Shown here piece after piece: positions 1-10,266 of a DNA stretch of 64,000 nt (positions are counted from its first letter, which is position 1; every line of letters starts with the position of its first letter). The notes under the pieces were generated by a model. The model had not been told where the DNA came from. It made no database searches and saw only the letters and a program-made list of their open reading frames with translations. Origin of the DNA: Lacisediminihabitans changchengi (GTDB lineage: Bacteria > Actinomycetota > Actinomycetes > Actinomycetales > Microbacteriaceae). The DNA lies in the NCBI RefSeq assembly GCF_016634425.1, contig NZ_JAEPES010000001.1:875183-939182 (forward strand), in the 5' to 3' direction. The position numbers were made by a program, and so were the translations under genes.

Positions 1-3000
1 GTACCACGCGATGATGATGGAGCCATGGGACGGCCCGGCCGCCCTGGTCTTCACCGACGGCTCCCTGGTCGGAGCGACCCTGGACCGCAATGGTCTCCGC
101 CCCGGCCGCTACCTGGTGACCGATGACGGGCTGGTCGTGCTCGCCAGTGAGATCGGCGTGCTGCAGATCGATCCCGCCCGCGTGGTGCGCAAGGGTCGCC
201 TGCGCCCCGGCAAGATGTTCCTCGTCGACACCGAGGCCGGTCGCATCGTCGAAGACGAGGAGATCAAGCGCGAGCTCGCCGAGTCGGAGCCGTGGGGCGA
301 GTGGCTCGACGGTGGTCGCATCAACCTCAAGGACCTGCCGGAGCGCGAGCACATCGTGCACACCCCGGCATCGGTCACGCGACGTCAGCGCACCTTCGGG
401 TACACCGAAGAAGAGGTGCGCATTCTCATCAAGCCGATGGCGGAGAAGGGCGCGGAGCCACTCGGCGCCATGGGGTCCGACACCCCGATCGCCGTGCTCA
501 GCGACCGTCCGCGCTTGCTGTTCGACTACTTCACCCAGCAGTTCGCCCAGGTGACGAACCCGCCGCTGGACAGCATCCGTGAAGAGGTCGTCACGTCGCT
601 GAAGCTGGGCCTTGGACCGGAGCGCAACCTGCTCGACGCGACGCCGGAGCATGCGCGCCAGGTCATCCTCGACTTCCCGGTGATCGACAACGACGAGCTG
701 GCCAAGATCCAGCACATCGCCCCCAAGGGCAGCCGGCTCGGCTTCCAGCCGACCCACACCATCAAGGGTCTCTACCGCGCCGACCAGGGCCCGAAGGCCA
801 TGGAGCAGCGCATCGCCGCCATGTGTGACGAGGCGGATCGCGCCATCGACGAGGGCGCGCTGTTCCTGGTGCTCTCCGACCGCGACTCCACCAAGGAGAT
901 GGCACCGGTGCCGTCCCTGTTGATGCTCGCGGCCGTGCATCACCACCTCATCCGCAAAGAAAACCGGATGAAGGTCGGCCTGATCGTCGAGGCCGGTGAC
1001 GTTCGCGAGGTGCACCATGTCGCTTTGCTTGTCGGCTACGGTGCGTCTGCGATCAACCCGTACCTCGCGATGGAGTCCGCAGAAGAACTGGTCCGAAGCG
1101 GCCTGCTGCAGGGGGTCACGCCAGAGAAGGCGGTCAAGAACCTGATCAAGGCGCTCGGCAAGGGCGTGCTGAAGATCATGTCGAAGATGGGGATCTCCGT
1201 CGTCGGCTCCTACGCCGGAGCTCAGGCCTTCGAGGCCGTCGGCCTCGACCAGGAATTCGTCACCCAGTACTTCACCGGCACCTCCAGCCTGCTCGGCGGT
1301 GTCGGCATCGACGTCATCGCGGCGGAGAGCGCGGCGCGTCACAGCGCTGCATACCCGGAGGACGGCGCAGTCAGCGCTCACGAGCGCCTCGCCACCGGCG
1401 GGGAGTACCAGTGGCGTCGCGACGGGCCGCCGCACCTGTTCAGCCCAGACACCGTGTTCCGCCTGCAGCACGCGACCCGGTCTCGCCGCTATGACATCTT
1501 CCGCGAGTACACCAGGCTCGTCGACGACCAGTCGCAGTCGCTCATGACCATGCGCGGGCTGTTCGAGTTCAAGAAGGGGCTGCGCTCGGCCGTTCCGATC
1601 GACGAGGTCGAGTCCGTCGCATCCATCGTGACGCGCTTCTCGACGGGGGCGATGAGCTACGGCTCGATCAGCGCCGAAGCACACGAGACGCTCGCCATCG
1701 CCATGAACAGCATCGGCGGCAAGAGCAACACCGGCGAGGGCGGCGAAGACACCGCCAGACTGCTCGATCCCACCCGGCGCAGTGCGATCAAGCAGGTCGC
1801 GTCGGGACGGTTCGGCGTGACGAGCATGTACCTGACCCACGCCGACGATATCCAGATCAAGATGGCGCAGGGTGCCAAGCCCGGCGAGGGCGGCCAACTG
1901 CCCCCGGGCAAGGTCTACCCGTGGATCGCGCGCACCCGCCACGCCACCGCAGGCGTCGGCCTTATCTCGCCGCCGCCGCATCACGACATCTATTCGATCG
2001 AAGACCTGAAGCAGCTCATCTTCGATCTCAAGCGTGCCAACCCCGAGGCCCGCGTTCACGTCAAGCTGGTGAGCCAGTCGGGAATCGGCGCGGTCGCCAC
2101 TGGTGTCACCAAGGCACTCGCGGATGTCGTGCTGGTCTCCGGTCACGACGGCGGAACCGGTGCGAGCCCGCTCAACTCGCTCAAGCACGCCGGCACGCCC
2201 TGGGAGCTCGGCCTCGCCGAGACCCAGCAGACCTTGATGCTCAACGGTATGCGCGGTCGCGTGGTGGTGCAGGTCGACGGTCAGATGAAGACCGGTCGTG
2301 ACGTGGTCGTCGCGGCGCTGCTCGGGGCCGAGGAGTACGGCTTCGCCACGGCGCCGCTCGTGGTCTCCGGCTGCATTCTGATGCGCGTCTGCCACCTCGA
2401 CACCTGCCCGGTAGGCGTCGCCACCCAGAATCCCGAACTCCGTTCACGCTTCACTGGCAAGCCCGAGTTCGTGGTCAACTTCTTCGAGTTCCTCGCCCAA
2501 GAGGTGCGCGAGTACCTCGCCGAGCTCGGTTTCCGCTCCATCGAGGAGGCGATCGGCCACTCCGAGGTGCTGGATGCCACCGGCGCGATCGATCATTGGA
2601 AGGCCGACGGTCTCGACCTGGCACCCATCCTCGACGGTCCTGTCTTCGGCGACGACGAGCCGAGACGCAACGTCAGCAGCCAGGACCACGAACTCGACAA
2701 GCACTTCGACGTCGAGCTCATCCGCCAGAGTGCCGCCGCACTGGCTGACCGCACGCCGGTCTCCATCGACCTGCCGATCCGCAACACCGAGCGTGCCGTC
2801 GGCACGATGCTCGGCCACGAGGTGACGGTCAGGCACGGCGAGAACGGTCTGCCGACCGGCACCATCCAGGTGAATCTCACCGGGACCGCCGGGCAGTCGT
2901 TCGGCGCGTTCCTTCCGAGCGGTATCTCGCTGCGCTTGGTCGGAGACAGCAACGACTACGTCGGAAAAGGCCTCTGTGGCGGGCAGATCGTCGTCACGCC

Positions 3001-3562
3001 GGACGCCGCCAGCGGCTTCCCCGCGGAGAACAACGTGATCGCCGGCAATGTCATCGGGTACGGCGCGACCCAGGGCAGCATGTTCCTGCGGGGCATCGTC
3101 GGCGAGCGGTTCCTGGTGCGCAATTCCGGCGCGACCGCGATCGTCGAGGGTGTTGGCGACCACGCGCTTGAATACATGACCGGCGGCCTGGCGCTCATCC
3201 TCGGTGAGACCGGACGCAACCTCGGCGCCGGCATGTCTGGCGGCACGGCGTACGTCTACGATTTGAAGCGCGAGCGAGTCAACCGCGACTCGCTCGACTC
3301 GGGCGAACTCGAGTTGTCGCCTCTTGGTGCCGGTGACATCGAAATCGTCACCGATCTGCTGCGTCAGCACGTGGCGCAAACCGACTCCGCCGTGGCGGAG
3401 CGGATGCTGCAGAACCTCGACGAGACCATGTCTCGCTTCGTGAAGGTGCTGCCCCGCGACTACGCGGCGGTGCTCGCCACCCGAGCAACCGCCGTCGAAG
3501 AAGGATTGGACCCGGATGGCGATGTCGTCTGGAGCCGGATCATGGAGGTAACCGGTGGCTGA
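1..3562 (+). CDS. gltB: Glutamate synthase (NADPH) large subunit, 5'-truncated by window edge
   Basis: Large subunit of NADPH-GOGAT, which transfers the glutamine amide to 2-oxoglutarate to give two glutamates. The frame is open from base 2, so the gene enters from outside; about 1186 residues are present against about 1500 for the family, so most of the N-terminal amidotransferase domain, including its nucleophile cysteine, is missing. Visible are the end of that domain ([25 protein letters not shown]), the central domain, the FMN-binding synthase domain ([10 protein letters not shown] near residue 543 counted from base 11; [12 protein letters not shown]), the 3Fe-4S cysteines in [15 protein letters not shown] near residues 787-799, and the C-terminal glycine-rich GXGXG domain. 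It overlaps the gltD GTG start by 8 bp, which implies translational coupling. Confidence 0.97.
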   Translation, partial: YHAMMMEPWDGPAALVFTDGSLVGATLDRNGLRPGRYLVTDDGLVVLASEIGVLQIDPARVVRKGRLRPGKMFLVDTEAGRIVEDEEIKRELAESEPWGEWLDGGRINLKDLPEREHIVHTPASVTRRQRTFGYTEEEVRILIKPMAEKGAEPLGAMGSDTPIAVLSDRPRLLFDYFTQQFAQVTNPPLDSIREEVVTSLKLGLGPERNLLDATPEHARQVILDFPVIDNDELAKIQHIAPKGSRLGFQPTHTIKGLYRADQGPKAMEQRIAAMCDEADRAIDEGALFLVLSDRDSTKEMAPVPSLLMLAAVHHHLIRKENRMKVGLIVEAGDVREVHHVALLVGYGASAINPYLAMESAEELVRSGLLQGVTPEKAVKNLIKALGKGVLKIMSKMGISVVGSYAGAQAFEAVGLDQEFVTQYFTGTSSLLGGVGIDVIAAESAARHSAAYPEDGAVSAHERLATGGEYQWRRDGPPHLFSPDTVFRLQHATRSRRYDIFREYTRLVDDQSQSLMTMRGLFEFKKGLRSAVPIDEVESVASIVTRFSTGAMSYGSISAEAHETLAIAMNSIGGKSNTGEGGEDTARLLDPTRRSAIKQVASGRFGVTSMYLTHADDIQIKMAQGAKPGEGGQLPPGKVYPWIARTRHATAGVGLISPPPHHDIYSIEDLKQLIFDLKRANPEARVHVKLVSQSGIGAVATGVTKALADVVLVSGHDGGTGASPLNSLKHAGTPWELGLAETQQTLMLNGMRGRVVVQVDGQMKTGRDVVVAALLGAEEYGFATAPLVVSGCILMRVCHLDTCPVGVATQNPELRSRFTGKPEFVVNFFEFLAQEVREYLAELGFRSIEEAIGHSEVLDATGAIDHWKADGLDLAPILDGPVFGDDEPRRNVSSQDHELDKHFDVELIRQSAAALADRTPVSIDLPIRNTERAVGTMLGHEVTVRHGENGLPTGTIQVNLTGTAGQSFGAFLPSGISLRLVGDSNDYVGKGLCGGQIVVTPDAASGFPAENNVIAGNVIGYGATQGSMFLRGIVGERFLVRNSGATAIVEGVGDHALEYMTGGLALILGETGRNLGAGMSGGTAYVYDLKRERVNRDSLDSGELELSPLGAGDIEIVTDLLRQHVAQTDSAVAERMLQNLDETMSRFVKVLPRDYAAVLATRATAVEEGLDPDGDVVWSRIMEVTGG

Positions 3563-5009
3563 CCCGAAAGGCTTCCTGAAGACCCGCGAGCGGCAGACGC
3601 CCGCCCGTCGGCCCGTCGCTCTGCGACTGATGGACTGGAAAGAGGTCTATGAGCAGGGTGACGCGGCTACGACCCGTAAGCAGGCCGGCCGCTGCATGGA
3701 TTGCGGGATCCCGTTCTGCCACCACGGCTGCCCGCTCGGCAACCTGATTCCGGAGTGGAACGATCTCACCTGGCGTGGCGAAGGTCGCCAGGCGATCGAG
3801 CGGTTGCACGCCACCAACAACTTCCCCGAGTTCACCGGGCGACTGTGCCCGGCACCGTGCGAGTCGTCGTGCGTGCTGGCGATCAACCAGCCCGCCGTGA
3901 CGATCAAGCAGGTCGAGGTCTCGATCATCGATCAGGCCTGGGCCAACGACTGGGTCGATCCGCATCCTCCGGAGCGTCTCACGGGCAAGACGGTCGCCGT
4001 CGTCGGGTCGGGCCCGGCCGGTCTCGCCGCCGCTCAGCAGCTCACCCGTGCCGGTCATACCGTTGCGGTGTTCGAGCGCGATGACCGCATCGGCGGCCTG
4101 CTGCGATACGGCATCCCGGACTTCAAGATGGAGAAGAAGCACCTCGAGAACCGGCTGCGGCAGATGCAGGCCGAGGGCACGCGCTTCCGGGCAAACGTAA
4201 CCATCGGCACGGACATCAGCTGGGATGACCTGCGCGCCCGTTACGACGCTGTTGTGGTCGCCACCGGCGCTCTGGTGCCCCGCGACCTCCCGATCCCCGG
4301 ACGTGACCTGCCCGGCGTACACTTCGCCATGGAGTACCTCGTGCAACAGAACCGCGTGGGTGCGGGCGACACGGTCGTCGACCAGATCAGCGCGGAAGGC
4401 AAGCACGTCGTGGTCCTCGGCGGTGGCGACACCGGTGCTGACTGCATCGGCACCGCACACCGTCAGGGTGCGCTGTCGGTCACCAACCTCGCCATCGGTA
4501 CCCAGCCGCCGAGCGAGCGTCCCGAATCCCAGCCGTGGCCGATGTCCCCGACGCTCTTCGAGGTGTCGAGTGCCCACGAGGAGGGCGGCGAGCGGGTCTA
4601 CCTGGCCTCCACCGTCGAATTCCTGTCGAACGAGATCGGCGAACTGCGGGCCATCCGCGTCGCCGAGACCGAATACCTCGACGGCCGTCGGGTGCCGAAG
4701 TCCGGCACCGAGCGCGAGATCCCGGCTGACCTGGTGCTGCTTGCGCTGGGCTTCACCGGCACAGAGGGGGAGCAGCTCGAGGAGCAGCTCCGCGTCGTCT
4801 CCGAGCGCGGTAACGTGCAGCGTGACGGCGATTACCAGACCAGCGAGTCTGGCGTCTTCGTGGCTGGCGATGCCGGCCGCGGACAGTCGCTGATCGTCTG
4901 GGCGATCGCCGAGGGCCGCGCTGCCGCGGCCGCCGTCGATCGCTTCCTTGAGGGCGACACCCAGCTGCCCTCGCCCGTACGGCCCACCGACCGGGCCATC
5001 TCGATCTGA
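3555..5009 (+). CDS. gltD: Glutamate synthase small subunit
   Basis: 484-residue NADPH- and FAD-dependent beta subunit that passes electrons to GltB. The N-terminus has the Fe-S cysteine cluster C47-C50-C55-C59 ([13 protein letters not shown]), followed by a second Cys group ([12 protein letters not shown]). A FAD Rossmann motif ([14 protein letters not shown]) lies near residue 150 and a second dinucleotide motif ([12 protein letters not shown]) near residue 285. The length is normal. The GTG start lies inside the last codons of gltB and the protein begins [10 protein letters not shown], as is usual for the family. Confidence 0.97.
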   Translation: MADPKGFLKTRERQTPARRPVALRLMDWKEVYEQGDAATTRKQAGRCMDCGIPFCHHGCPLGNLIPEWNDLTWRGEGRQAIERLHATNNFPEFTGRLCPAPCESSCVLAINQPAVTIKQVEVSIIDQAWANDWVDPHPPERLTGKTVAVVGSGPAGLAAAQQLTRAGHTVAVFERDDRIGGLLRYGIPDFKMEKKHLENRLRQMQAEGTRFRANVTIGTDISWDDLRARYDAVVVATGALVPRDLPIPGRDLPGVHFAMEYLVQQNRVGAGDTVVDQISAEGKHVVVLGGGDTGADCIGTAHRQGALSVTNLAIGTQPPSERPESQPWPMSPTLFEVSSAHEEGGERVYLASTVEFLSNEIGELRAIRVAETEYLDGRRVPKSGTEREIPADLVLLALGFTGTEGEQLEEQLRVVSERGNVQRDGDYQTSESGVFVAGDAGRGQSLIVWAIAEGRAAAAAVDRFLEGDTQLPSPVRPTDRAISI

Positions 5010-5070
5010 TCCATCCGGTGCCCGGCGATCCCGGGCGCAGCGAGAACAGAACCCCAACAGAAAGAAACGA

Positions 5071-6516
5071 ATGAGACGCGCAAAGATCGTCGCGACCCTG
5101 GGCCCGGCAACGTCGAGCTATGAAAACATCAGGGCCATCATCGAGGCCGGCGTGGATGTCGCCCGCATGAACCTGAGCCACGGCAGCTACGACGTCCACG
5201 AGGAGGTGTACCGCAACGTGCGCCAGGCCAGCCTGGACACCGGCAAGGCGGTCGCCGTCATGGTGGACCTGCAGGGCCCCAAGATCCGCCTCGGCAAGTT
5301 CGCCGATGGACCGCACGACCTTGCGGTTGGCGACATCTTCAAGATCACCACCGAGGACATCCTGGGTACCAAGGAGATCTCCAGCACCACGTTCAAGGGT
5401 CTTCCCGGGGACGTCCGCCCCGGGGACGACCTGCTGATCAACGACGGCAAGGTCAAGCTGCGTGCGCTGTCGGTCGACGGCGAGGTCGTGACGACCGAGG
5501 TCGTCGTCGGTGGCGAGGTATCGAACAACAAGGGAATCAACCTTCCCGGCGTCGCGGTCAACGTTCCCGCGCTGTCCGAGAAGGATGAGGCCGACCTGCG
5601 CTGGGGCCTGCGCCTCGGTGCCGACCTCATCGCGATGTCGTTCGTTCGTAATGCCGAGGACGCCCTGCGTGCCCACGAGATCATGGCGGAGGAAGGCATT
5701 CGTCTTCCGATCATCGCCAAGGTCGAGAAGCCGCAGGCCGTCGACAACCTCGAGGCCATCATCGATGCCTTCGAAGGCATCATGGTCGCCCGTGGTGACC
5801 TCGGCGTCGAAATGCCGCTCGAGGCGGTCCCGATTGTGCAGAAGCACGCCATCGAGCTGTCGCGTCGTATGGCAAAGCCGGTCATCGTGGCGACGCAGAT
5901 GCTCGAGTCGATGATCTCCAGCCCGATCCCGACCCGTGCAGAGACCTCGGATGTCGCCAACGCCGTCCTCGACGGCGCCGACGCGGTCATGCTGTCCGGC
6001 GAGACCAGCGTGGGGGAGTACCCCGTGATCACGGTCGCCACCATGGCGCGGATCGTCAAGTCCACCGAGGAGCACGGGCTGGAGCGCATCCCACCCCTCG
6101 GCACCAAGCCGCGCACCCAGGGCGGCGCGATCACTCTTGCGGCGGCCGAGGTCGCTGACTTCGTCGAGGCGAAATTCCTCTGCGTGTTCACCGAAAGCGG
6201 CGACTCGGTGCGTCGCATGTCGCGACTGCGTCACCGCATTCCGATCATCGCCTTCACGCCGGAGGAGCGCATCCGCAACCGCCTGGCATGGGTGTGGGGT
6301 ACGGAGACCTACCGGGTCGAGCGCAAGACCCACACCGACGAACTGTTCGGGCAGGTCGACGACATCCTGATCGGCAACGACCGAGCCACCCTGGGCGAGA
6401 AGGTCGTCGTGATCGCCGGGTCCCCTCCCGGAATCTCTGGGGGCACGAACGACATGCGCGTGCACCGTGTGGGCGATGCTCACAACGCGGTCGCTCCGGC
6501 GTACGCGGCGGATTAG
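5071..6516 (+). CDS. pyk: Pyruvate kinase
   Basis: 481-residue pyruvate kinase, which converts PEP and ADP to pyruvate and ATP. The ATG at 5071 gives the classic N-terminus MRRAKIVATLGPATSS; an open extension upstream into gltD is not conserved-looking and was dropped. The catalytic region is present (IIAKVEKPQAVDNLEAI, then MVARGDLGVEMPLE), as are the ATQMLESM and ADAVMLSGETS motifs. It lies 61 bp after gltD and may be co-transcribed with it, because no hairpin separates them; a strong hairpin follows pyk. Confidence 0.97.
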   Translation: MRRAKIVATLGPATSSYENIRAIIEAGVDVARMNLSHGSYDVHEEVYRNVRQASLDTGKAVAVMVDLQGPKIRLGKFADGPHDLAVGDIFKITTEDILGTKEISSTTFKGLPGDVRPGDDLLINDGKVKLRALSVDGEVVTTEVVVGGEVSNNKGINLPGVAVNVPALSEKDEADLRWGLRLGADLIAMSFVRNAEDALRAHEIMAEEGIRLPIIAKVEKPQAVDNLEAIIDAFEGIMVARGDLGVEMPLEAVPIVQKHAIELSRRMAKPVIVATQMLESMISSPIPTRAETSDVANAVLDGADAVMLSGETSVGEYPVITVATMARIVKSTEEHGLERIPPLGTKPRTQGGAITLAAAEVADFVEAKFLCVFTESGDSVRRMSRLRHRIPIIAFTPEERIRNRLAWVWGTETYRVERKTHTDELFGQVDDILIGNDRATLGEKVVVIAGSPPGISGGTNDMRVHRVGDAHNAVAPAYAAD

Positions 6517-6560
6517 TCCCGGTACACAGGGTCCCGGCTCACAGAGTCAGCCCAAGCCAA

Positions 6561-6590
6561 CGGCCCGGCACCCGAGAGGGTGCCGGGCCG
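6561..6590 (+). terminator. Hairpin terminator after pyk
   Basis: Perfect 13-bp GC-rich stem (CGGCCCGGCACCC with its complement) closed by a GAGA tetraloop, 44 bp after the pyk stop. There is no T tract, so termination may rely on stem strength. It also sits between pyk and the convergent gene ending at 6622 and could serve both. Confidence 0.75.
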
Positions 6591-6621
6591 TCGGCCTATT
6601 CCGGCGACTACCGTGCGCGGA

Positions 6622-7317
6622 TCAGGAGTTGATGAAGTCGCCGGACCCGAACTGGTCGAACATCGGTGAGACGATCTGCACGAACGCGACCCCGCCGAGG
6701 ATCAGCCCCAGCGCGGCAAGTGCGATCGCGACGATCATCGGCGCTAGTCCCCGCCCGGAGCGCCGCTTCACGATCACGGTGCGACCGATCACGTAGACCA
6801 GTACCCCGACGCTGGAGATGAGAGTGAAGAATGCCCACGGCCAGGGGAACGGGCGTTCGAAGCCGGTTGCTTTCAGTCGACGGTTGTCGAAGTAGGCGAG
6901 CACGATGACGGCAGCGTCGACGAGCCAGCCCAGGAGTGAGATCGCGAGTGTCGCTCCACCGCCCACGCCGAACCCCATTGCGCTGCCGCTCTCGCCGAGC
7001 CGAGCGTCCTGCAGCGCGGAACGGCCGATGGCGGCGTAGTTCACGGTGAGTGAGAGCGCGAGTGTGATCACCGGGAGCAGTACGAGAATCCAGATGAAGA
7101 CGTTGTTCGCCGGGGTCGTGGCCGGAACGGTGTTGCGCGCTGGGGTGGCGGGCGCAGGCGGCATGGCCGCGGGCGCGCTGGGCTCCGTCACGTGATCCGA
7201 CCACGCGGTGCCATCCCACCACCGCATCCGCGGCTCGCCGGTGTAGTCCGGGTACCACCCGGCCGGTGTCTGCACGCGCGGTGTCTGCGCGGGCGGAGTG
7301 TTGTCGGGCGAGGTCAT
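6622..7317 (-). CDS. DUF2510 membrane protein
   Basis: 231-residue protein of unknown role. Residues 15-45 form a DUF2510 module (AGWYPDYTGEPRMRWWDGTAW), a Trp-rich domain common at the N-terminus of actinobacterial membrane proteins. A Pro/Ala linker follows, then about four hydrophobic segments (FIWILVLLPVITLAL; TLAISLLGWLVDAAVIVLAY; WAFFTLISSVGVLVYVIG; APMIVAIALAALGLILGGVAF). The N-terminus is probably cytoplasmic. It converges on pyk. Function cannot be read from the sequence. Confidence 0.8.
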   Translation of the reverse strand: MTSPDNTPPAQTPRVQTPAGWYPDYTGEPRMRWWDGTAWSDHVTEPSAPAAMPPAPATPARNTVPATTPANNVFIWILVLLPVITLALSLTVNYAAIGRSALQDARLGESGSAMGFGVGGGATLAISLLGWLVDAAVIVLAYFDNRRLKATGFERPFPWPWAFFTLISSVGVLVYVIGRTVIVKRRSGRGLAPMIVAIALAALGLILGGVAFVQIVSPMFDQFGSGDFINS

Positions 7318-7520
7318 GCGGCGGTCCCATCGTGGTCGTGGAGGCGACGGATCGACCCGACGCCCGGTTCACACGGTATACCGCTCACCCGCTGTCTGGT
7401 TGTCTGCTGGGAACGCGAGTCACCCGGGCCGCAGCGGCGTAGTCTCACCGTCACGCGAACGTGTGCCGCACACCTCTGCTTCTCGAGACGCGCGGCCGTT
7501 CTCACCGCTGAAGGAGCATC

Positions 7521-7799
7521 ATGACCGACACCACCGAACTCTTCGACACGAGCACCGGCCCTGACGGCCGCACAATCAGCGACTGGACCGATCTTGGCCG
7601 CGAGATGTGGTCGTACCTCACCGGCCGCGGCGCCGCGGTCAACTACGAGTTCATCGACATGACCGTCGAGGTTCCGCGTGACATCGGGCCGGACGCGCCT
7701 CGCGCTACCTGGAAGCTGAACGGCACGCTCCGCGTCACGACCAGTGACGACGAGGCAGCCGGCTCCGACACCCATCGTTCGCCCGACGTCGCCTCCTAA
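7521..7799 (+). CDS. Small conserved-looking hypothetical protein coupled to FHA gene
   Basis: 92-residue acidic protein that I do not recognise; no signal peptide or membrane segment. A good Shine-Dalgarno (GAAGGAG) lies 6 bp before the ATG, and a possible -10 (TAGTCT) lies at 7440-7445. Its TAA stop shares an A with the ATG of the next gene (TAATG), so the two are probably translationally coupled and act together. The central part (NYEFIDMTVEVPRD) and the following WKLNGTLRV look like beta strands of a small folded domain. Confidence 0.75.
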   Translation: MTDTTELFDTSTGPDGRTISDWTDLGREMWSYLTGRGAAVNYEFIDMTVEVPRDIGPDAPRATWKLNGTLRVTTSDDEAAGSDTHRSPDVAS

Positions 7800-8668
7800 T
7801 GGTGGCGACGCGCTTCGACATCGAGCTGGAGTTCTCGCTCGAAGAGGCGGCGGGTGCAGCGGATGACGGCGAGCCGTCGAAACTGCTGACGGGAAGCATC
7901 ACCGCTCACGGCTCCGAGGTACAGATCTACGCCAGTGATCCGGAACTCCTGATCTCGGGCCGCGCGCCGAAACTCACCGCACTCCGCGAGCTCGCGACGC
8001 AGATGGCCGAATTGGGGGTCTCGGTGACCCTCACGGGTCCGGCGGGCTACATCGCCGGAATGGGCGACGTGAAGTCGAGCCTGGTGCAACGCGCCATGAC
8101 CGGGTCTCCGCACATCCGCCTCGGGGCTGCGACCGCGATTGCCCCGCTGCTGCGTGCCCGCCCGACCGCGTCGAGCATCTCTCTGCCGCCGTCGACGCCA
8201 TTCCCTCTTGTTCCGACGGTAAGTCGGCGTCTGCGACGACGGGTGACGACCACGCACTACACGCCGGGCTCCGGCCGGCCTCGACTGATCTTCGTCGTCG
8301 GGTCTGAATACTGGGACGGCACCCCTCCTCGAGAATTCGAGCTTCTGCCTGGTGTCACCACGATCGGGTCTGACGAGAAGTGCGATCTTCGGCTTGACGG
8401 CCTGTTGCCGATGCACGCCGAGATCCGGCACGACGGTAACGATGAATATGTGCTCTACGCGCACGGTCCGATCGCGAGCAGTGCTGTTCGGGCTGTCGAG
8501 GGGCAAGGGCAGATCCTGCGCACCGGAGCTCGGCTAGAACTCGGCGACTGGCGGATGGCCTACTTTCGTGCCGAGTTCGCCGACCATGGGCGCCCTTTCG
8601 GCGGCAGAGTCGGTGGGGAACTTGCCCGCCAGAAGCCTCAGCCCGAACGACGGGTGCCGAAGAACTGA
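7799..8668 (+). CDS. FHA-domain protein
   Basis: 289-residue protein whose C-terminal third looks like a forkhead-associated domain, a phosphothreonine-binding fold: TTIGSDEKCDLRLDG followed by HAEIR and an EYVLYAHG strand (about residues 185-265). The N-terminal half (about 1-125) is a separate unrecognised domain, then a Pro/Ser/Thr-rich linker that could carry phosphosites. No membrane segment is visible. The coupling with the 92-residue protein suggests a complex. FHA proteins usually read Ser/Thr kinase signals, but no kinase lies in this window. Confidence 0.75.
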   Translation: MVATRFDIELEFSLEEAAGAADDGEPSKLLTGSITAHGSEVQIYASDPELLISGRAPKLTALRELATQMAELGVSVTLTGPAGYIAGMGDVKSSLVQRAMTGSPHIRLGAATAIAPLLRARPTASSISLPPSTPFPLVPTVSRRLRRRVTTTHYTPGSGRPRLIFVVGSEYWDGTPPREFELLPGVTTIGSDEKCDLRLDGLLPMHAEIRHDGNDEYVLYAHGPIASSAVRAVEGQGQILRTGARLELGDWRMAYFRAEFADHGRPFGGRVGGELARQKPQPERRVPKN

Positions 8669-8669
8669 A

Positions 8670-8701
8670 ACGGATGCCGTGGCCTGCGCCGCGGCATCCG
8701 T
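8670..8701 (+). terminator. Hairpin after FHA gene
   Basis: A 10-bp stem ACGGATGCCG/CGGCATCCGT with a 12-nt loop, immediately after the FHA-gene stop and followed by TCTCGTTCT. It is probably a terminator, and it also faces the minus-strand tRNA gene. Confidence 0.6.
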
Positions 8702-8746
8702 CTCGTTCTGACGTTCGTGCTTCTGCTGTTGTGCTGGTGTCGCCTG

Positions 8747-8829
8747 TGCCGGATGCGAGACTCGAACTCGCACGCCCTTTCGAGCAAAGCATTTTGAGTG
8801 CTCCGCGTCTGCCATTCCGCCAATCCGGC
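8747..8829 (-). tRNA. tRNA-Leu (anticodon CAA)
   Basis: 83-nt class II tRNA read on the minus strand. The acceptor arms GCCGGAT/ATCCGGC pair perfectly with discriminator A. The anticodon arm is GAGCA-CTCAAAA-TGCTT with CAA at the anticodon position, decoding UUG. A long variable arm follows (GCTC-GAAA-GGGC), then a T arm GCGAG-TTCGAGT-CTCGC. CCA is not encoded. Confidence 0.95.
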
Positions 8830-8855
8830 GCACGTGGACTCTGGTCAGAATACCG

Positions 8856-8861
8856 TAGGGT
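8856..8861 (+). promoter_or_regulatory. Predicted -10 of leaderless pdtaR promoter
   Basis: TAGGGT lies 7 nt before the GTG start at 8869, so the transcript should begin at or next to the start codon. It sits just beyond the 5' end of the divergent tRNA gene. Confidence 0.55.
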
Positions 8862-8868
8862 TGAGTGC

Positions 8869-9474
8869 GTGACCGACCAAGAAAATGCACCGCAAACCCC
8901 CCGCCGCGTTGTTGTGGCCGAAGACGAGTCGCTGATCCGGCTCGACATCGTCGAGACCCTGCGGGACAACGGGTTCGAGGTCGTCGGCGAGGCCGGCGAT
9001 GGCGAGACCGCTGTCGCCCTCGCCACCGAGCTGCGCCCCGACCTCGTGATCATGGACGTGAAGATGCCGCTCCTCGACGGCATCTCGGCCGCCGAGCGTC
9101 TCACCAAGAACCACATCGCCCCGGTCGTGCTGCTCACCGCCTTCAGCCAGAAAGAGCTGGTCGAGCGCGCGACGGAGGCCGGCGCGCTGGCCTACGTGGT
9201 CAAGCCCTTCACCCCGAACGACCTGCTGCCGGCGATCGAGATCGCTCTCGCGCGGTACGCCCAGATCATCACGCTCGAGGCCGAGGTCACCGATCTGGTC
9301 GAGCGTTTCGAAACCCGCAAACTCGTCGACCGGGCCAAGGGTCTGCTCAACGAGAAGATGGGGCTGAGCGAGCCCGAGGCCTTCCGGTGGATTCAGAAGG
9401 CGTCGATGGACCGCCGCCTCACCATGCACGACGTCGCCCAGGCGATCATCGAGCAGCTCAGCGCGAAGAAGTAG
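8869..9474 (+). CDS. pdtaR: ANTAR-domain response regulator, PdtaR-like
   Basis: 201-residue AmiR/NasT-family regulator similar to mycobacterial Rv1626 (PdtaR). The receiver domain (about residues 12-130) has the acidic pair in VVVAEDESLIRLD, phospho-acceptor Asp in DLVIMDVKMP and Lys in YVVKPFTP. The C-terminal ANTAR RNA-binding domain starts at RFETRKLVDRAKGLL and runs to the end. It probably binds paired hairpins in mRNA leaders and acts as an antiterminator when phosphorylated. The GTG at 8869 is chosen over a longer frame through the tRNA because it follows a -10 by 7 nt. No PdtaS-type kinase is nearby. Confidence 0.88.
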   Translation: MTDQENAPQTPRRVVVAEDESLIRLDIVETLRDNGFEVVGEAGDGETAVALATELRPDLVIMDVKMPLLDGISAAERLTKNHIAPVVLLTAFSQKELVERATEAGALAYVVKPFTPNDLLPAIEIALARYAQIITLEAEVTDLVERFETRKLVDRAKGLLNEKMGLSEPEAFRWIQKASMDRRLTMHDVAQAIIEQLSAKK

Positions 9475-9770
9475 CGCTCGCTCTCAGCAGCCTTTAGCGC
9501 GACGGCCGCGCCGCCAGAGACGGTCTTGCTGTGCCAGACGATTGCACTGTACCGGACGGTCGAATGGCAACCGGACACGCCGGATGAAATCGTCCGTTGT
9601 CGGCACTCCTGTAACCGTTCTGCAGGAGTTACTGAATCACGGGAACCTCGGGCGAGGGCGGCTCTCGCCGCGATATCTGACGGGCGCGATGGCGGGTAAA
9701 ACAGTGCAGCCTGCCACACAGAGACTGCGCCCGGGCAGACAGCGCCCGGCGAAATGAGCGGCCCGCGAGT
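9475..9770. other. Intergenic region between convergent genes
   Basis: 296 bp between the convergent pdtaR-like and thioesterase genes. I see no convincing gene. It holds overlapping short inverted repeats near 9605-9632 (ACTCCTG...CAGGAGT and GTAAC...GTTAC) and a GC-rich imperfect hairpin around 9727-9752. A frame open over 9542-9757 is short, Arg-rich and lacks a ribosome site. Confidence 0.5.
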
Positions 9771-10202
9771 TTAGCGGTCGCGCAGCATGTTCGTCATGCG
9801 CACGGTCGAGAGCCGCCGGCCCTGTTCGTCGCGCATGACGATCTCGTGGGTCGCCAGCGTGCGGCCGAGGACGAGCGCCGTGCAGGTGCCGGTGACGATG
9901 CCCTCGGTGACGGAGCGGCTGTGCGTCGCGTTGATCTCGATGCCGACGGCGTAACGTCCCGGGCCGGCATGAATCGCCGAGGAGACTGAACCGAGGGACT
10001 CACCCAGCACCACGTGTGCTCCACCGTGCAGCAGGCCGATCACCTGGGTGTTGCCGTCCACCGGCATCGTCGCAACCGAGTGCTCCGCCGACAGTTCGAG
10101 AAACTCGATTCCCATCTTGCGAGCGAGCGAGCCGCCACCGGTGGTGACCAGGCGCTCGACGAGTTCTGGGTCGAGGTCGGCGGGAAAAGTGGTCACGGGC
10201 AT
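9771..10202 (-). CDS. Hotdog-fold thioesterase (PaaI-type)
   Basis: 143-residue single hotdog-domain protein of the PaaI/acyl-CoA thioesterase group. The pattern GLLHGGAHVVLGESLGS is the typical catalytic-helix region, with the preceding HSVATMPVDGNTQ strand and the C-terminal GRTLATHEIVMRDEQGRRLSTVRMT strands. It probably hydrolyses acyl-CoA thioesters in the cytoplasm; the acyl substrate cannot be told. The ATG at 10202 gives MPVTTFPADLD and normal family length; a longer start at 10298 would run into polA. Confidence 0.85.
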   Translation of the reverse strand: MPVTTFPADLDPELVERLVTTGGGSLARKMGIEFLELSAEHSVATMPVDGNTQVIGLLHGGAHVVLGESLGSVSSAIHAGPGRYAVGIEINATHSRSVTEGIVTGTCTALVLGRTLATHEIVMRDEQGRRLSTVRMTNMLRDR

Positions 10203-10253
10203 CCTTGGAAATCGGTGGCTGGTGGAGGGCTTCGGCCTGTCAGAGGCCACCGT

Positions 10254-10259
10254 TAGGCT
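10254..10259 (+). promoter_or_regulatory. Predicted -10 of leaderless polA promoter
   Basis: TAGGCT lies 7 nt before the polA GTG at 10267. The 64 bp between the two divergent genes must hold both promoters. Confidence 0.55.
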
Positions 10260-10266
10260 GGCTTCC

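Noticed and set aside
9542-9757. Possible 71-residue protein between pdtaR and the thioesterase
   Set aside because: Arg-rich, no ribosome site or -10 at the proper distance, no recognised similarity; more likely random.
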